Shown piece after piece: positions 1-7,160 of a stretch of 14,835 nucleotides of DNA (position 1 is its first letter; the number at the start of each line of letters is the position of its first letter). The DNA lies in contig URRN01000030.1 in assembly GCA_900550185.1 (NCBI GenBank), forward strand, positions 1 through 14,835. The letters are read 5' to 3'. The notes beneath the pieces were generated by a model. That model had not been told where the DNA came from, did no database searches, and saw only the letters and a list, made by a program, of their open reading frames with translations. The position numbers and the translations under genes were made by a program. The stretch comes from an uncultured Collinsella sp. (GTDB taxonomy: Bacteria; Actinomycetota; Coriobacteriia; Coriobacteriales; Coriobacteriaceae).

Positions 1-22
1 TCTCCACCCGAGCATTGAATGA
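1..22 (+). other. Possible 3' tail of an upstream gene
   Basis: Only about 20 bases precede the terminator. Two frames close here: one reads SPPEH then TGA at 16-18, the other reads LHPSIE then TGA at 20-22. Either could be the end of a coding gene lying upstream, and the second would place the stop directly at the base of the terminator stem. Too little sequence is present to choose between them, or to exclude that this is untranslated RNA. No product can be named. Confidence 0.25.
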
Positions 23-50
23 GGCTCCAACGCAAGTTGGGGCCTTTTTT
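22..50 (+). terminator. Intrinsic (Rho-independent) terminator
   Basis: A 10-bp stem pairs AGGCTCCAAC (22-31) with GTTGGGGCCT (36-45), with one G-U wobble (26 with 41). It is closed by a GCAA tetraloop of the stable GNRA type and followed by an unbroken T run through position 50. This is a textbook intrinsic terminator on the + strand. It ends the transcript of the gene upstream of the window, so the ABC-F gene at 82 should start a new transcription unit or depend on read-through. Confidence 0.92.
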
Positions 51-81
51 CATATAGGCACACAAGGTCAAAGGCGGCACC

Positions 82-2115
82 ATGATCCTCCTGGTCGACA
101 AGATCGAAAAAAGCTTCGGCGCACGCGTCCTCTTTAGCGGCGCGTCCTTCCAGATCAACCCCGGCGAGCGCTTCGCGCTCGTGGGCCCCAACGGCGCCGG
201 CAAAACCACCATGCTCAAAATCATCATGGGCATCGACAGTCCCGACTCCGGCCAGGTCCAGTACGCAAAGGACTGCCAGGTGGGCTACCTAGAGCAGGAA
301 ACTAATCTGGAACAAAAGGACACCACCATCCTCGCCGAGGTCATGGCCGCCGCCAAGGAAATCCGCCGCATGGGCGAGCGCGCTATCGAGCTGCAGGCCC
401 AAATCACCGAGCTCTCCGAGCAGGGCAAGGACGTCGACGCACTCCTCAACGAGTACGGCCGGGTCCAGGACCGCTTTGAGCACCTGGGCGGCTACGAGCT
501 CGAGAGCAACGCCCGCAAAATCCTGTCCGGCCTGGGCTTTAAGGTCACCGACTTTGAGCGCCCGTGCTCCGAGTTCTCGGGCGGCTGGCAGATGCGCATC
601 GCGCTCGCCAAGCTCTTCCTGCGCCATCCCGACCTGCTGCTTCTGGACGAGCCCACTAACCACCTGGACCTCGAAAGCGTCCAGTGGCTGCGCGGCTTTA
701 TAGCCAACTATGACGGCGCCGTCCTCATCGTCAGCCACGACCGCGCCTTCATGGACGCTTGCGTCGACCACGTCGCCGCACTCGAAAATCGTCGCGTGAC
801 CACTTACACCGGCAACTACAGCAGCTACCTCAAGCAGCGCGAGGACAACCTTGAGCAGATGCGCGCCAAGCGCGCCGCCCAGGAGCGCGACATCGCCCAC
901 ATGCAGGTCTTCGTCGACAAGTTCCGCTACAAGCCCACCAAGGCAGCCCAGGCCCAGGAGCGCATCCGCAAGATCGAGCAGATCAAAAAGGAGCTTGTCA
1001 TCCTACCCGAGGGCCACAAGCACATCGACTTTAAGTTCCCTGACCCACCGCGCTCCGGCGATATGGTCGTGGGCCTGGAGGGCGTCTCCAAGTCCTACGG
1101 CAACAAACACATCTACAGCGATATCGACCTCAGGCTCTACCGCGGCGAGCACGTGGCGCTCGTCGGCCCCAACGGCGCCGGCAAGTCCACGCTCATGAAG
1201 ATCATCGCCGGACTGGAGCCGCCCACCACCGGCACCCGGGACCTGGGCACCAACGTAGGCGTAGCCTACTACGCCCAGCACGCACTCGAGGGCATGACCG
1301 AGTCCAATACCGTCCTGCAAGAGATTGACACCGTCACGCCCAAGTGGACCGTGCCGCAGCAGCGCAGCCTGCTGGGCGCCTTCCTGTTTAGCGACAACGA
1401 CGCAATCGAAAAGCAGGTTCGCGTCCTCTCCGGCGGCGAAAAGGCGCGTCTGGCGCTCGCCAAGATGCTCGTAGCACCCGAGGCGCTCCTGTGCCTGGAC
1501 GAGCCCACCAACCACCTAGACATCGACTCGGTGGACATGCTCGAGAACGCCCTGCAAAACTTCCCCGGCACCATCGTGCTGATCAGCCACGACGAGCACC
1601 TGGTGCGCGCCGTGGCCAACCGCGTCATCGATATCCGCGACGGCAAAGTCACGGTCTACGACGGCGATTACGACTACTACCTCTACAAGCGCGAGGACCT
1701 CGCAGCCCGCGCCGCCGCCGAGGCGGCAGGGGAGAGCGCGCCGGCCACGACCAAGTCCGCCAAGGCCAGCGCCGCCCAGGCCGACACCCCCGTCGCCGCC
1801 CCCAAGCCTGCCGAGGGCAAAAAGACCAAGGAGCAAAAGCGCGCCGAGGCCCAAGCCCGCGCTGCGCTCAACAAAAAGCTCAAGGGCGTGCGTAACCAGC
1901 TCAAGAAGATCGAGACGGAGCTCGACAAAAAGCGCGCCCGCTATGACGAGCTTATGGAATTGATGGCGAGCGAAGAGCTTTATGCCGATCAAGACAAGTT
2001 CAACGCCGCGCTGGGGGAATATAACGGGCTTAAGCAAGAGCTGCCCAAGCTCGAGGACGAATGGCTGGAGCTTTCCACCCAAATCGAAGAGGAGACCGCG
2101 CGTGAATTCTCGTAA
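82..2115 (+). CDS. ABC-F family ribosome-associated ATPase (YdiF/Uup-like)
   Basis: This is a soluble twin-cassette ATPase with no membrane segments. Family members bind the ribosomal E site and relieve stalled or awkward translation, and some protect against ribosome-targeting antibiotics. Cassette 1 has Walker A GPNGAGKTT (residues 35-43), signature SGGWQ (166-170), Walker B ending DE (189-190) and switch His219. Cassette 2 has Walker A 362-370, signature SGGEK (450-454), Walker B DE (473-474) and switch His503. Both catalytic glutamates are present. A charged helical linker (about 250-330) between the cassettes is the ABC-F interdomain arm. An Ala/Pro/Lys-rich stretch (about 556-590) leads to a C-terminal coiled coil (about 595-677), as in the YdiF/Uup group. 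The start follows AAAGGCGG (70-77), an imperfect Shine-Dalgarno site. The sequence alone cannot tell a housekeeping member from a resistance member; housekeeping is more likely given the core-gene setting. Confidence 0.93.
   Translation: MILLVDKIEKSFGARVLFSGASFQINPGERFALVGPNGAGKTTMLKIIMGIDSPDSGQVQYAKDCQVGYLEQETNLEQKDTTILAEVMAAAKEIRRMGERAIELQAQITELSEQGKDVDALLNEYGRVQDRFEHLGGYELESNARKILSGLGFKVTDFERPCSEFSGGWQMRIALAKLFLRHPDLLLLDEPTNHLDLESVQWLRGFIANYDGAVLIVSHDRAFMDACVDHVAALENRRVTTYTGNYSSYLKQREDNLEQMRAKRAAQERDIAHMQVFVDKFRYKPTKAAQAQERIRKIEQIKKELVILPEGHKHIDFKFPDPPRSGDMVVGLEGVSKSYGNKHIYSDIDLRLYRGEHVALVGPNGAGKSTLMKIIAGLEPPTTGTRDLGTNVGVAYYAQHALEGMTESNTVLQEIDTVTPKWTVPQQRSLLGAFLFSDNDAIEKQVRVLSGGEKARLALAKMLVAPEALLCLDEPTNHLDIDSVDMLENALQNFPGTIVLISHDEHLVRAVANRVIDIRDGKVTVYDGDYDYYLYKREDLAARAAAEAAGESAPATTKSAKASAAQADTPVAAPKPAEGKKTKEQKRAEAQARAALNKKLKGVRNQLKKIETELDKKRARYDELMELMASEELYADQDKFNAALGEYNGLKQELPKLEDEWLELSTQIEEETAREFS
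1728..1735 (+). other. AGGGGAGA word, copy 1 (in the ABC-F gene)
   Basis: The octamer is read as the end of GCA, then GGG GAG AGC (Ala-Gly-Glu-Ser). It lies in the variable Ala-rich linker of the protein and is not near a start codon. See the finding on this word. Confidence 0.5.
2087..2094 (+). promoter_or_regulatory. Ribosome binding site deciding the GTG start at 2102
   Basis: AAGAGGAG lies inside the end of the ABC-F gene, 7 bases before GTG 2102. The in-frame ATG at 2132 has no comparable site, so the GTG is the preferred start of the small membrane protein. Initiation inside the ABC-F coding region implies translational coupling. Confidence 0.6.
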
Positions 2116-2398
2116 GGCCGCTGCCGTGGCGATGAGCATCATCGCCATTGCTTGTCGCATCTGCGGCATCTTTATGAGCGCGATGACCGTGCTGCTGTGC
2201 TTTAGCGGCCTCACTGCCAAGCTGCAGATTGTGGGCTTCGTCGTTGAGCTTTCACGCGCACTGCCAAGCGCCATCGCCGGCTATGGCTTCATCACGTCGC
2301 CCTTTGGCGGTGTGTTCCGCCTGGATTACGCTATCGTGGCCGTCATTTTGTTTGTGGCCGATTACCTGCTCACGCGCGCCTCGCGTCGCGTCCGCTAG
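2102..2398 (+). CDS. Hypothetical small membrane protein, 98 aa
   Basis: I do not recognise a family. With the GTG start at 2102 the protein is 98 aa and overlaps the end of the ABC-F gene by 14 bases. It opens with a short basic stretch (NSRK). A long hydrophobic segment follows (about residues 11-37, containing Cys18, Cys21 and Cys33), then a Gly/Pro-containing middle (about 55-72), a second hydrophobic helix (about 76-90) and a basic end, RASRRVR. By the positive-inside rule both termini would be cytoplasmic, giving a two-helix hairpin. It ends 9 bases before the M50 protease gene, so it sits in a tight unit with it. A membrane partner or regulator role is possible but has no direct support. 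The alternative start at ATG 2132 would give 88 aa and still keep both helices. Confidence 0.72.
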   Translation: MNSRKAAAVAMSIIAIACRICGIFMSAMTVLLCFSGLTAKLQIVGFVVELSRALPSAIAGYGFITSPFGGVFRLDYAIVAVILFVADYLLTRASRRVR

Positions 2399-2407
2399 GG
2401 GAGCGCC

Positions 2408-3091
2408 ATGTCCAGCAGCTACCTCATGAACCTGCTCGCCAGCGCCGTTGCCGTCATCGTGGGCATCGTGATCCACGAGAGCGCACACGCCGCCGCGGCC
2501 TGGGCGCTCGGCGACAAGACGGCCCGTTCGCGCGGCCGCGTGTCGCTCAACCCGCTTAACCATATCGACCTGTTTGGCACCATCATCCTGCCGCTGCTCA
2601 TGCTCGCGGCCGGCGGCCCGGTATTCGCCTTCGCCAAACCCGTGCCCGTCTACCTCAACAACCTCAAGCACCCCAAACGCGACGAGGTCCTGGTGAGCGT
2701 GGCCGGCCCCGCGTCGAACATCGCACTCGCGTGCCTCGCGGCCGCCCTCATGCACGCGGCATATGGCAGCCTCTATACCGGCATGTCCTTTGCCACGGCG
2801 TCACAGATCATGAACTTCGGCGCCACGTTTATCGTGGTCAACCTGTCACTCGCGTTTTTTAACCTCATCCCGATCCCGCCGCTCGACGGCTCGTCGATCA
2901 TCGTGCCGTTCCTCAAAGGCAAGGCGCTCGCCAACTACTACCGCCTGCAGCAATACGCCATGCCGATCCTTATCATCGTGCTGTACCTGCTGCCCATGTG
3001 GACAGGACTCGACGTGATTGGCCGCTATTTCGACGTTACCGTGTATCCGCTTGCTGAGCAGCTGCTCAACTTCGCAATCGCCGGCATCTAA
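2408..3091 (+). CDS. Site-2 protease family membrane metallopeptidase (M50)
   Basis: This is an integral-membrane zinc protease of the rhomboid-sized S2P type, 227 aa, which cuts substrates within the membrane. The zinc-binding HESAH is at residues 23-27 in the first helix. It is followed by the family's GRVSLNPLNHID segment (43-54), the AKPVPV loop (76-81) and AGPASN (99-104). The third ligand, Asp160, lies in NLIPIPPLDG (152-161). Several further hydrophobic helices span the rest. There is no PDZ domain, unlike RseP-type members, so it belongs to the short class. AGGGGAG (2397-2403), which overlaps the stop of the previous gene, is its Shine-Dalgarno site. In many Gram-positives a protease of this type precedes scpA and scpB, as here, but its physiological substrate is generally unknown. 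All metal ligands are intact, so it should be active. Confidence 0.93.
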   Translation: MSSSYLMNLLASAVAVIVGIVIHESAHAAAAWALGDKTARSRGRVSLNPLNHIDLFGTIILPLLMLAAGGPVFAFAKPVPVYLNNLKHPKRDEVLVSVAGPASNIALACLAAALMHAAYGSLYTGMSFATASQIMNFGATFIVVNLSLAFFNLIPIPPLDGSSIIVPFLKGKALANYYRLQQYAMPILIIVLYLLPMWTGLDVIGRYFDVTVYPLAEQLLNFAIAGI

Positions 3092-3099
3092 GGTAAACT
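3071..3099 (+). promoter_or_regulatory. Weak candidate sigma70-type promoter for scpA
   Basis: TTCGCA (3071-3076) and TAAACT (3094-3099) each match four of six bases of the -35 and -10 consensus, with the ideal 17-base spacer. The -35 box lies in the last codons of the protease gene. Transcription would start near 3106, just before the hairpin at 3107. Such matches arise by chance fairly often, and no terminator precedes it, so this is only a candidate. Confidence 0.28.
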
Positions 3100-3106
3100 T
3101 ACAGGT

Positions 3107-3125
3107 CGACCGTGCAAAACGGTCG
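3107..3125 (+). other. Inverted repeat in the protease-scpA gap
   Basis: CGACCGT (3107-3113) is complemented exactly by ACGGTCG (3119-3125), giving a 7-bp stem with a 5-base GCAAA loop. No T tract follows, so it is not a classical terminator. It lies in the longest intergenic gap of the window (3092-3175) and could be a weak mRNA-stability or processing hairpin, or a small operator. The rest of the gap shows only the scpA ribosome binding site and a GC-rich run with no clear structure. Confidence 0.4.
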
Positions 3126-3175
3126 TAACATGCACCCAAACCGCGCCGCGAAGGCGCCGTCAAAGGAGGTCGAAG

Positions 3176-3985
3176 ATGTCGTATCGCGTGTCGACGCAGG
3201 TCTACAGCGGACCGTTCGACCTGCTGTTGCAGCTGGTAACCCGCCAAAAAGTAGATATCGGCGCCATCTCCATCAGCGAGGTGGCCGAGCAGTACCTTGC
3301 CGAGGCCGAGCGCATCGAAGCGCTGGACCTGGACGTGGCGAGCGATTTTTTGCTGGTCGCAGCAACCCTTTTGGACATCAAGGCCGCCTCGTTGGTGCCG
3401 CAAGAGGCCCCGCGCAAAGCCGATGACGATGACGAGATCGACGATGACCTCGAAGAACTTAGCGCGCTCGACGGGGACGCCCTACGCGAGGTCCTGATCC
3501 AGCGCCTGATCGCCTACAAGCAGTTTAAAGGCGCGGCTGCGGCCCTCGGTGCCCGCATGCAGGCCGAAAGCCGCATGCACCCGCGTGTGGCCGGCCCCGA
3601 CCCCGAGTTCCTGGGGCTCATGCCCGACTACCTGGCTGGCATCACCCTGCGCGGCCTGGCCGTCATCTGCGCCGACCTGGACGGCAAGCGCCAGACCTTC
3701 CTGCTGGAGGCCGAGCATGTGGCGCCGCATCGCGTGCCGCTCGACCTGACCGTGGCCTCAGTCGACCGCTTTACCATGGCGCACCAGACCTGCACCTTCC
3801 GCGAGCTCTTGGACGGCGACGCCACCACCGAGCAGCTCGTCGTCACCTTCCTGGCCATGCTTGAGCTTGCCAAGCGCGGCTCGCTCACGCTGAGCCAGGA
3901 CGAGATCTTCGGAACCATCTGCATCAACCGCGTCGAGGGCGCCGAGGCATACGTGCCCGGCGAGGGCCCCGAGCTCACCGTATAG
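3176..3985 (+). CDS. scpA: Segregation and condensation protein A (kleisin of SMC complex)
   Basis: ScpA is the kleisin that bridges the two heads of the SMC dimer and binds ScpB, forming the condensin that compacts and separates replicated chromosomes. The N-terminal SMC-binding region shows the family hallmark: VYSGPFDLLLQL (about 9-20), KVDIGAISISEV, then an EQYL-type helix. An acidic linker (about 83-94) joins it to the central region. The C-terminal winged helix (about 200-269) has the typical FLAMLELAKRG and the following QDEIF. The length of 269 aa is normal. A perfect AAAGGAGG (3162-3169) stands 6 bases before the ATG. scpB follows after 11 bases. The smc gene itself is not in this window. 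Confidence 0.95.
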   Translation: MSYRVSTQVYSGPFDLLLQLVTRQKVDIGAISISEVAEQYLAEAERIEALDLDVASDFLLVAATLLDIKAASLVPQEAPRKADDDDEIDDDLEELSALDGDALREVLIQRLIAYKQFKGAAAALGARMQAESRMHPRVAGPDPEFLGLMPDYLAGITLRGLAVICADLDGKRQTFLLEAEHVAPHRVPLDLTVASVDRFTMAHQTCTFRELLDGDATTEQLVVTFLAMLELAKRGSLTLSQDEIFGTICINRVEGAEAYVPGEGPELTV

Positions 3986-3996
3986 GAGCCGCAATC

Positions 3997-4725
3997 ATGT
4001 CAACCCTTTCCACGCTAGAGGCAAACAGCCTCAAAGGCGCCCTCGAGGCGCTTCTGCTGGTGTCGAGCGACCCGGTGAGTGCGCCCGCGCTGGCAGGCGC
4101 GCTGGATATCGCCCCCGGCGAGTGCGCGTCGCTGCTCGCCGGGCTCAAGGTTGAGTACGAGGAGGCCAACCGCGGCTTTCAGCTGCGCGAGGTCGCCGGC
4201 GGCTGGCGCCTGTTTACGCACCCCGCCTACCACGACGTAGTCGAGGCCTATGTGTTGAGCTGGGACACGCAAAAGCTGTCGCAAGCGGCGCTCGAAACCC
4301 TGGCCGTCATCGCATACCACCAGCCCGTGACGCGCGAGGTGGTCAAGGGCATCCGCGGCGTCAACTCCGACGGTGTCATCGCGTCACTCGTGGACAAGGG
4401 CCTGGTCCGCGAGCTCGGCCGAGACCCCCAGCGCGGTCAGGCCATCATTTACGGCACGACCAACGCCTTCTTGGAAAAGTTCGGTCTGCGCTCCACCCGT
4501 GACCTGCCCAACCTGGAGCAGTTTGCCCCCGACGAGCAGTCGCGTCAGTTTATCCGCGAGCGCCTGAGCGGCCGCAGCATTCAGTCCACGCTCGAGGAGC
4601 AGGCCGATGACCTGGACGAAGAGCGCGAACTGCTCGATACCGATGTTGAAGATGTTGAGGCAGTCGAGGACCTGGAAACCCTGGTCGTCGACGAGACCTC
4701 GGAGGATTTACATGACGAGGACTAA
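3997..4725 (+). CDS. scpB: Segregation and condensation protein B
   Basis: ScpB forms a dimer that binds the middle of the ScpA kleisin and completes the bacterial SMC-ScpAB condensin. Two winged-helix domains are visible. The first (about 8-75) opens with LKGALEALLLVSSDPVS and includes the family's GGWRLFT strand. The second (about 90-165) contains LSQAALETLAVIAYHQPVTR and GRDPQRGQAIIYGTT. Beyond the conserved core (to about residue 180) there is an acidic tail; of the last 44 residues (199-242), 23 are Asp or Glu. The Shine-Dalgarno TAGGAG includes the scpA stop codon, which implies translational coupling. The end overlaps the rluB start by 14 bases. Confidence 0.95.
   Translation: MSTLSTLEANSLKGALEALLLVSSDPVSAPALAGALDIAPGECASLLAGLKVEYEEANRGFQLREVAGGWRLFTHPAYHDVVEAYVLSWDTQKLSQAALETLAVIAYHQPVTREVVKGIRGVNSDGVIASLVDKGLVRELGRDPQRGQAIIYGTTNAFLEKFGLRSTRDLPNLEQFAPDEQSRQFIRERLSGRSIQSTLEEQADDLDEERELLDTDVEDVEAVEDLETLVVDETSEDLHDED
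4701..4705 (+). promoter_or_regulatory. Ribosome binding site deciding the rluB start
   Basis: GGAGG lies 6 bases before ATG 4712 and within the last codons of scpB. It supports a start at 4712 rather than at ATG 4796, which opens the conserved S4 domain but has no Shine-Dalgarno sequence in front of it, or further upstream in the open frame. Confidence 0.65.
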
Positions 4726-5674
4726 CGAAGTAGGGGAGACGCGCGCCACGGGCGAAGTACCCGCAACCGACGCCCAGCCCGTCTATCCGCACACCATGCG
4801 CCTGCAGCGCTTTTTGGCGCGCGCGGGCGTGGCGAGCCGCCGCGGGTCGGAGGACCTGATGACCGCCGGCCGCGTGACCGTCAACGGCCAGATCGCAACC
4901 GAGCTGGGCACCAAGGTCGACGTCGACCGCGACCATATCGAGGTCGACGGCATGCCCGTCAAGCTCAACCAAGGCGCCGTGTACCTGATGCTCTACAAGC
5001 CAACCGGCTACCTCACCACCATGAGCGATCCGCAGGAGCGTCCCTGTGTGGCGGACCTGGTTCCCCGCGACCGCTTTCCGGGGCTCTTCCCGGTAGGTCG
5101 CCTGGACCGCGACACAACGGGCCTTTTGCTCTTTACCACCGACGGCGACCTGTCGCAGGACCTGCTGCACCCCAGCAAGCACGTCTACAAGACCTACCAG
5201 GCGCTCGTGGACGGGCAGCTGTCCGACCACGATCTTACGCCGCTGCGTCGCGGCATCGAGCTCGACGACGGTCTGTGCCAGCCGGCTATCTGCCGCATCA
5301 TCACCGCACGCGAGGCAGAGGCCGTGGCTCCGCAAGGCGTAAAGCCCGGTACCACCGCCGTGGAGGTCGTCATCCGCGAGGGACGCAAGAACCAGGTCAA
5401 GCGCATGCTGAGCAAGATCCACCATCCGGTGATCCGCCTGCACCGCTGCAACTTTGCCGGCCTGGAGCTCAAGGACGTGGCCAAGGGCTCGTGGCGCGAG
5501 CTCACCGACCGCGAGGTGCAGATCCTCAAGGCCGGCGGCATCCCGCCCAAGCAGGCGAGCCCCAAGAGCAACGGCGGCAAGCCCCAAGACACGCCCGCCA
5601 GCCGCACGCGTCACCACGGCAGCCACGGCTCCGCACCCAAGCGCAACACCTACCGCGAGCGCTACACAGGCTAG
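4712..5674 (+). CDS. rluB: 23S rRNA pseudouridine synthase, RluB/RsuA family
   Basis: The enzyme isomerises a specific uridine in rRNA; RluB targets the 23S peptidyl-transferase region. An S4 RNA-binding domain begins at MRLQRFLARAGVASRR (residue 29 onward) and runs to about residue 80 (DHIEVDG). The RsuA-type catalytic domain follows, with GRLDRDTTGLLLFTTDGD and catalytic Asp132 in GRLD. REGRKNQVKRML and HPVIRLHR are further family motifs. The last ~40 residues (from about 280) form a basic, low-complexity tail rich in Lys, Arg, His, Ser and Pro, as many RluB proteins have, probably for RNA contact. The protein is 320 aa from ATG 4712; the first 28 residues are not conserved sequence. Placement directly after scpAB is a common arrangement. 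The exact target (RluB versus another RsuA-family member) is inferred from length and context. Confidence 0.92.
   Translation: MTRTNEVGETRATGEVPATDAQPVYPHTMRLQRFLARAGVASRRGSEDLMTAGRVTVNGQIATELGTKVDVDRDHIEVDGMPVKLNQGAVYLMLYKPTGYLTTMSDPQERPCVADLVPRDRFPGLFPVGRLDRDTTGLLLFTTDGDLSQDLLHPSKHVYKTYQALVDGQLSDHDLTPLRRGIELDDGLCQPAICRIITAREAEAVAPQGVKPGTTAVEVVIREGRKNQVKRMLSKIHHPVIRLHRCNFAGLELKDVAKGSWRELTDREVQILKAGGIPPKQASPKSNGGKPQDTPASRTRHHGSHGSAPKRNTYRERYTG
4732..4739 (+). other. AGGGGAGA word, copy 2 (in rluB)
   Basis: The octamer is read as the end of GTA, then GGG GAG ACG (Val-Gly-Glu-Thr) at codons 7-10 of rluB, in the nonconserved leader. No start codon follows at Shine-Dalgarno distance. Confidence 0.5.
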
Positions 5675-5725
5675 GCAACCCGCCGCGCCCCAGCGCCCCG
5701 AACCATACCAGCACGTCAACCATCG

Positions 5726-5733
5726 AAAGGAAG
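5726..5733 (+). promoter_or_regulatory. Ribosome binding site for cmk
   Basis: AAAGGAAG stands 6 bases before ATG 5740. The cmk frame is open far upstream into rluB, so this site, together with the family's usual N-terminus right after it, fixes the start. The 65-base gap 5675-5739 otherwise shows no hairpin, T tract or convincing promoter. Confidence 0.65.
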
Positions 5734-5739
5734 TATTGC

Positions 5740-6426
5740 ATGATCGTCGCCATCGACGGCCCCGCCGGTTCCGGCAAATCCACCATCGCCAAGGAGATCG
5801 CCCGCCAGCTGGGCTTTAACAAGCTCGACACGGGCGCCATGTATCGCGCCGTCACCTTCGCCGCTCTCGACCGCGGCATCGATTTGGACGACGAGACGGC
5901 CATCGACGCCCTCGCCAAGCAAATCGAGATTCGCTTTACCAACGGCACCGGCGAGGATACGCGCCTGACCATTGACGGCCAGGACGCTTCGGCTGCCATT
6001 CGTACCCCGCAGGTCGACGCCAACGTATCCAAGGTCTCGGCCTACCCGGGCGTGCGCGCCGCCATGCTCATTCACCAGCGCCGAGCCGCTGAGGACCGCG
6101 ATATCGTGGCCGAGGGTCGCGACATCGGAACCGTCGTGTTCCCCAACGCGCAGGTCAAGGTCTTCCTGACCGCCGACCCGCGCGAGCGCGCCCGCCGCCG
6201 CGTGCTGCAGCGTCACCAAAACGACGCCCAGCCGCTTACTGCCGAGCAGCTCGAGGCCGAGGTCGACGAGACTCTCGACGCCCTTAAGCAGCGCGACAAG
6301 CTTGACAGCAGCCGCGAGGTCGCGCCGCTCGTGCCCGCCGAGAACGCCGTGCACGTTGACTCCACCGCCCATACCATCGACGAGGTCGTCCGCATTATTG
6401 AGGACCTCATCAACCAAAGGAGGTAG
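5740..6426 (+). CDS. cmk: (d)CMP kinase (cytidylate kinase)
   Basis: The enzyme phosphorylates CMP and dCMP with ATP to the diphosphates, feeding CTP and dCTP pools and the CDP-lipid route. The protein starts with MIVAIDGPAGSGKST, with the P-loop at residues 7-15. LDTGAMYR (29-36) is the nucleotide-monophosphate site. EGRDIGTVVFP (125 onward) is the cytidylate-kinase hallmark, and the basic stretch around RERARRR belongs to the lid. The length of 228 aa is normal. The stop is TAG at 6424-6426, and the plsC ribosome binding site overlaps the last codons. cmk followed by plsC and ispH is a recurrent gene order in Gram-positives. Confidence 0.96.
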   Translation: MIVAIDGPAGSGKSTIAKEIARQLGFNKLDTGAMYRAVTFAALDRGIDLDDETAIDALAKQIEIRFTNGTGEDTRLTIDGQDASAAIRTPQVDANVSKVSAYPGVRAAMLIHQRRAAEDRDIVAEGRDIGTVVFPNAQVKVFLTADPRERARRRVLQRHQNDAQPLTAEQLEAEVDETLDALKQRDKLDSSREVAPLVPAENAVHVDSTAHTIDEVVRIIEDLINQRR

Positions 6427-6429
6427 CCC

Positions 6430-7158
6430 ATGCGCCTGTTTAAGCAGACGCCCGAGGACTATTACAACGCCCCCTACGCAGAGTTCCCAGCGCTCATTCG
6501 CGGCACCGTCGTCGTAGTCATGGCCATCCTTTGGGCCTTCTCCAAGCTCATGTGGCGTTGGAAGGTCGAATATGCCGATCTGCTGTTTGAGCGCCAGGAC
6601 GGCCGCGGCAGCGTGGTCATCTGCAACCACACCTCGATGGCTGAGCTCTTGGCCGTGGAGACGGCGTTGTTCTTTGGCGGCCGCCGCATTCGCCCCATCT
6701 TTAAGTCCGAGTTCGCCAAGAGCAAGATCGTACGCTGGGCCTTTAGCCGCGTGGGCGGCATTCCTGTCGAGCGTGGCACCGCCGACATGAAGTGCCTGCG
6801 CGCCGCCCAGCATGCGCTGCAGCGCGGCGAGGACGTCCTGATCTTCCCCGAGGGCACGCGCATCCGCTCGCGCGAGATCAAGCCCGAGGTCCACGGCGGT
6901 TTTGCGCTCATCGCCCAGATGGGCAAGGCGCCCGTCAACCCGCTCGCCATCTGCGGCTGGTCCGACATCACGCCTGCGGGCAAAAAACTCATGCGTCCCA
7001 AGAAGTGCTGGATCCGCGCCGGCAAGGCCGTCTCGCTTTCGGACGCGCCGGCCGGGCTTAGGCGCACGGAGCGCCTGGCCTGGTTTGAGTCCGAGGCTAT
7101 GAGCCGCGTATACGCCATGCGCGACGAGCTGTGCGCCGAGCATCCGGGCAGGTTCTAG
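6430..7158 (+). CDS. plsC: 1-acyl-glycerol-3-phosphate acyltransferase-like (PlsC family)
   Basis: The family transfers a second acyl chain to lysophosphatidic acid at the membrane, making phosphatidic acid. A hydrophobic anchor (about 22-41) precedes the acyltransferase fold. Motif I reads NHTSMAE (66-72), with His67 but Glu72 where the HX4D motif normally has Asp; the codon is GAG at 6643. Motif II is GGIPVERGT with Arg115. Motif III is FPEGTR (139-144). Motif IV is probably the PVNPLAI region. The length of 242 aa is typical. AAAGGAGG (6416-6423) is a strong Shine-Dalgarno site 6 bases upstream. plsY and gpsA a few genes on support a lipid role. The conservative Asp-to-Glu change may be tolerated or may mark a subfamily with a different acceptor. 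Confidence 0.88.
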   Translation: MRLFKQTPEDYYNAPYAEFPALIRGTVVVVMAILWAFSKLMWRWKVEYADLLFERQDGRGSVVICNHTSMAELLAVETALFFGGRRIRPIFKSEFAKSKIVRWAFSRVGGIPVERGTADMKCLRAAQHALQRGEDVLIFPEGTRIRSREIKPEVHGGFALIAQMGKAPVNPLAICGWSDITPAGKKLMRPKKCWIRAGKAVSLSDAPAGLRRTERLAWFESEAMSRVYAMRDELCAEHPGRF

Positions 7159-7160
7159 CC

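Noticed and set aside
1..21. Possible 3' end of a tRNA before the terminator
   Set aside because: TCCACCC followed by G resembles an acceptor arm, but no CCA follows and the rest of the molecule is outside the window, so it cannot be supported.
28..56. Possible promoter for the ABC-F gene using CATATA (51-56) as a -10 box
   Set aside because: At 17-base spacing the -35 position reads CAACGC within the terminator stem, a poor match. No better pair is visible in the 31 bases before the ribosome binding region.
82..2115. ABC-F gene as an antibiotic-resistance determinant
   Set aside because: The C-terminal coiled coil and core-gene setting fit YdiF/Uup-like housekeeping members, and no leader peptide or attenuator is seen upstream.
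4550..5719. A 389-aa open frame on the minus strand opposite rluB
   Set aside because: It covers the conserved S4 and catalytic region of rluB and shows no independent motifs or start signal.
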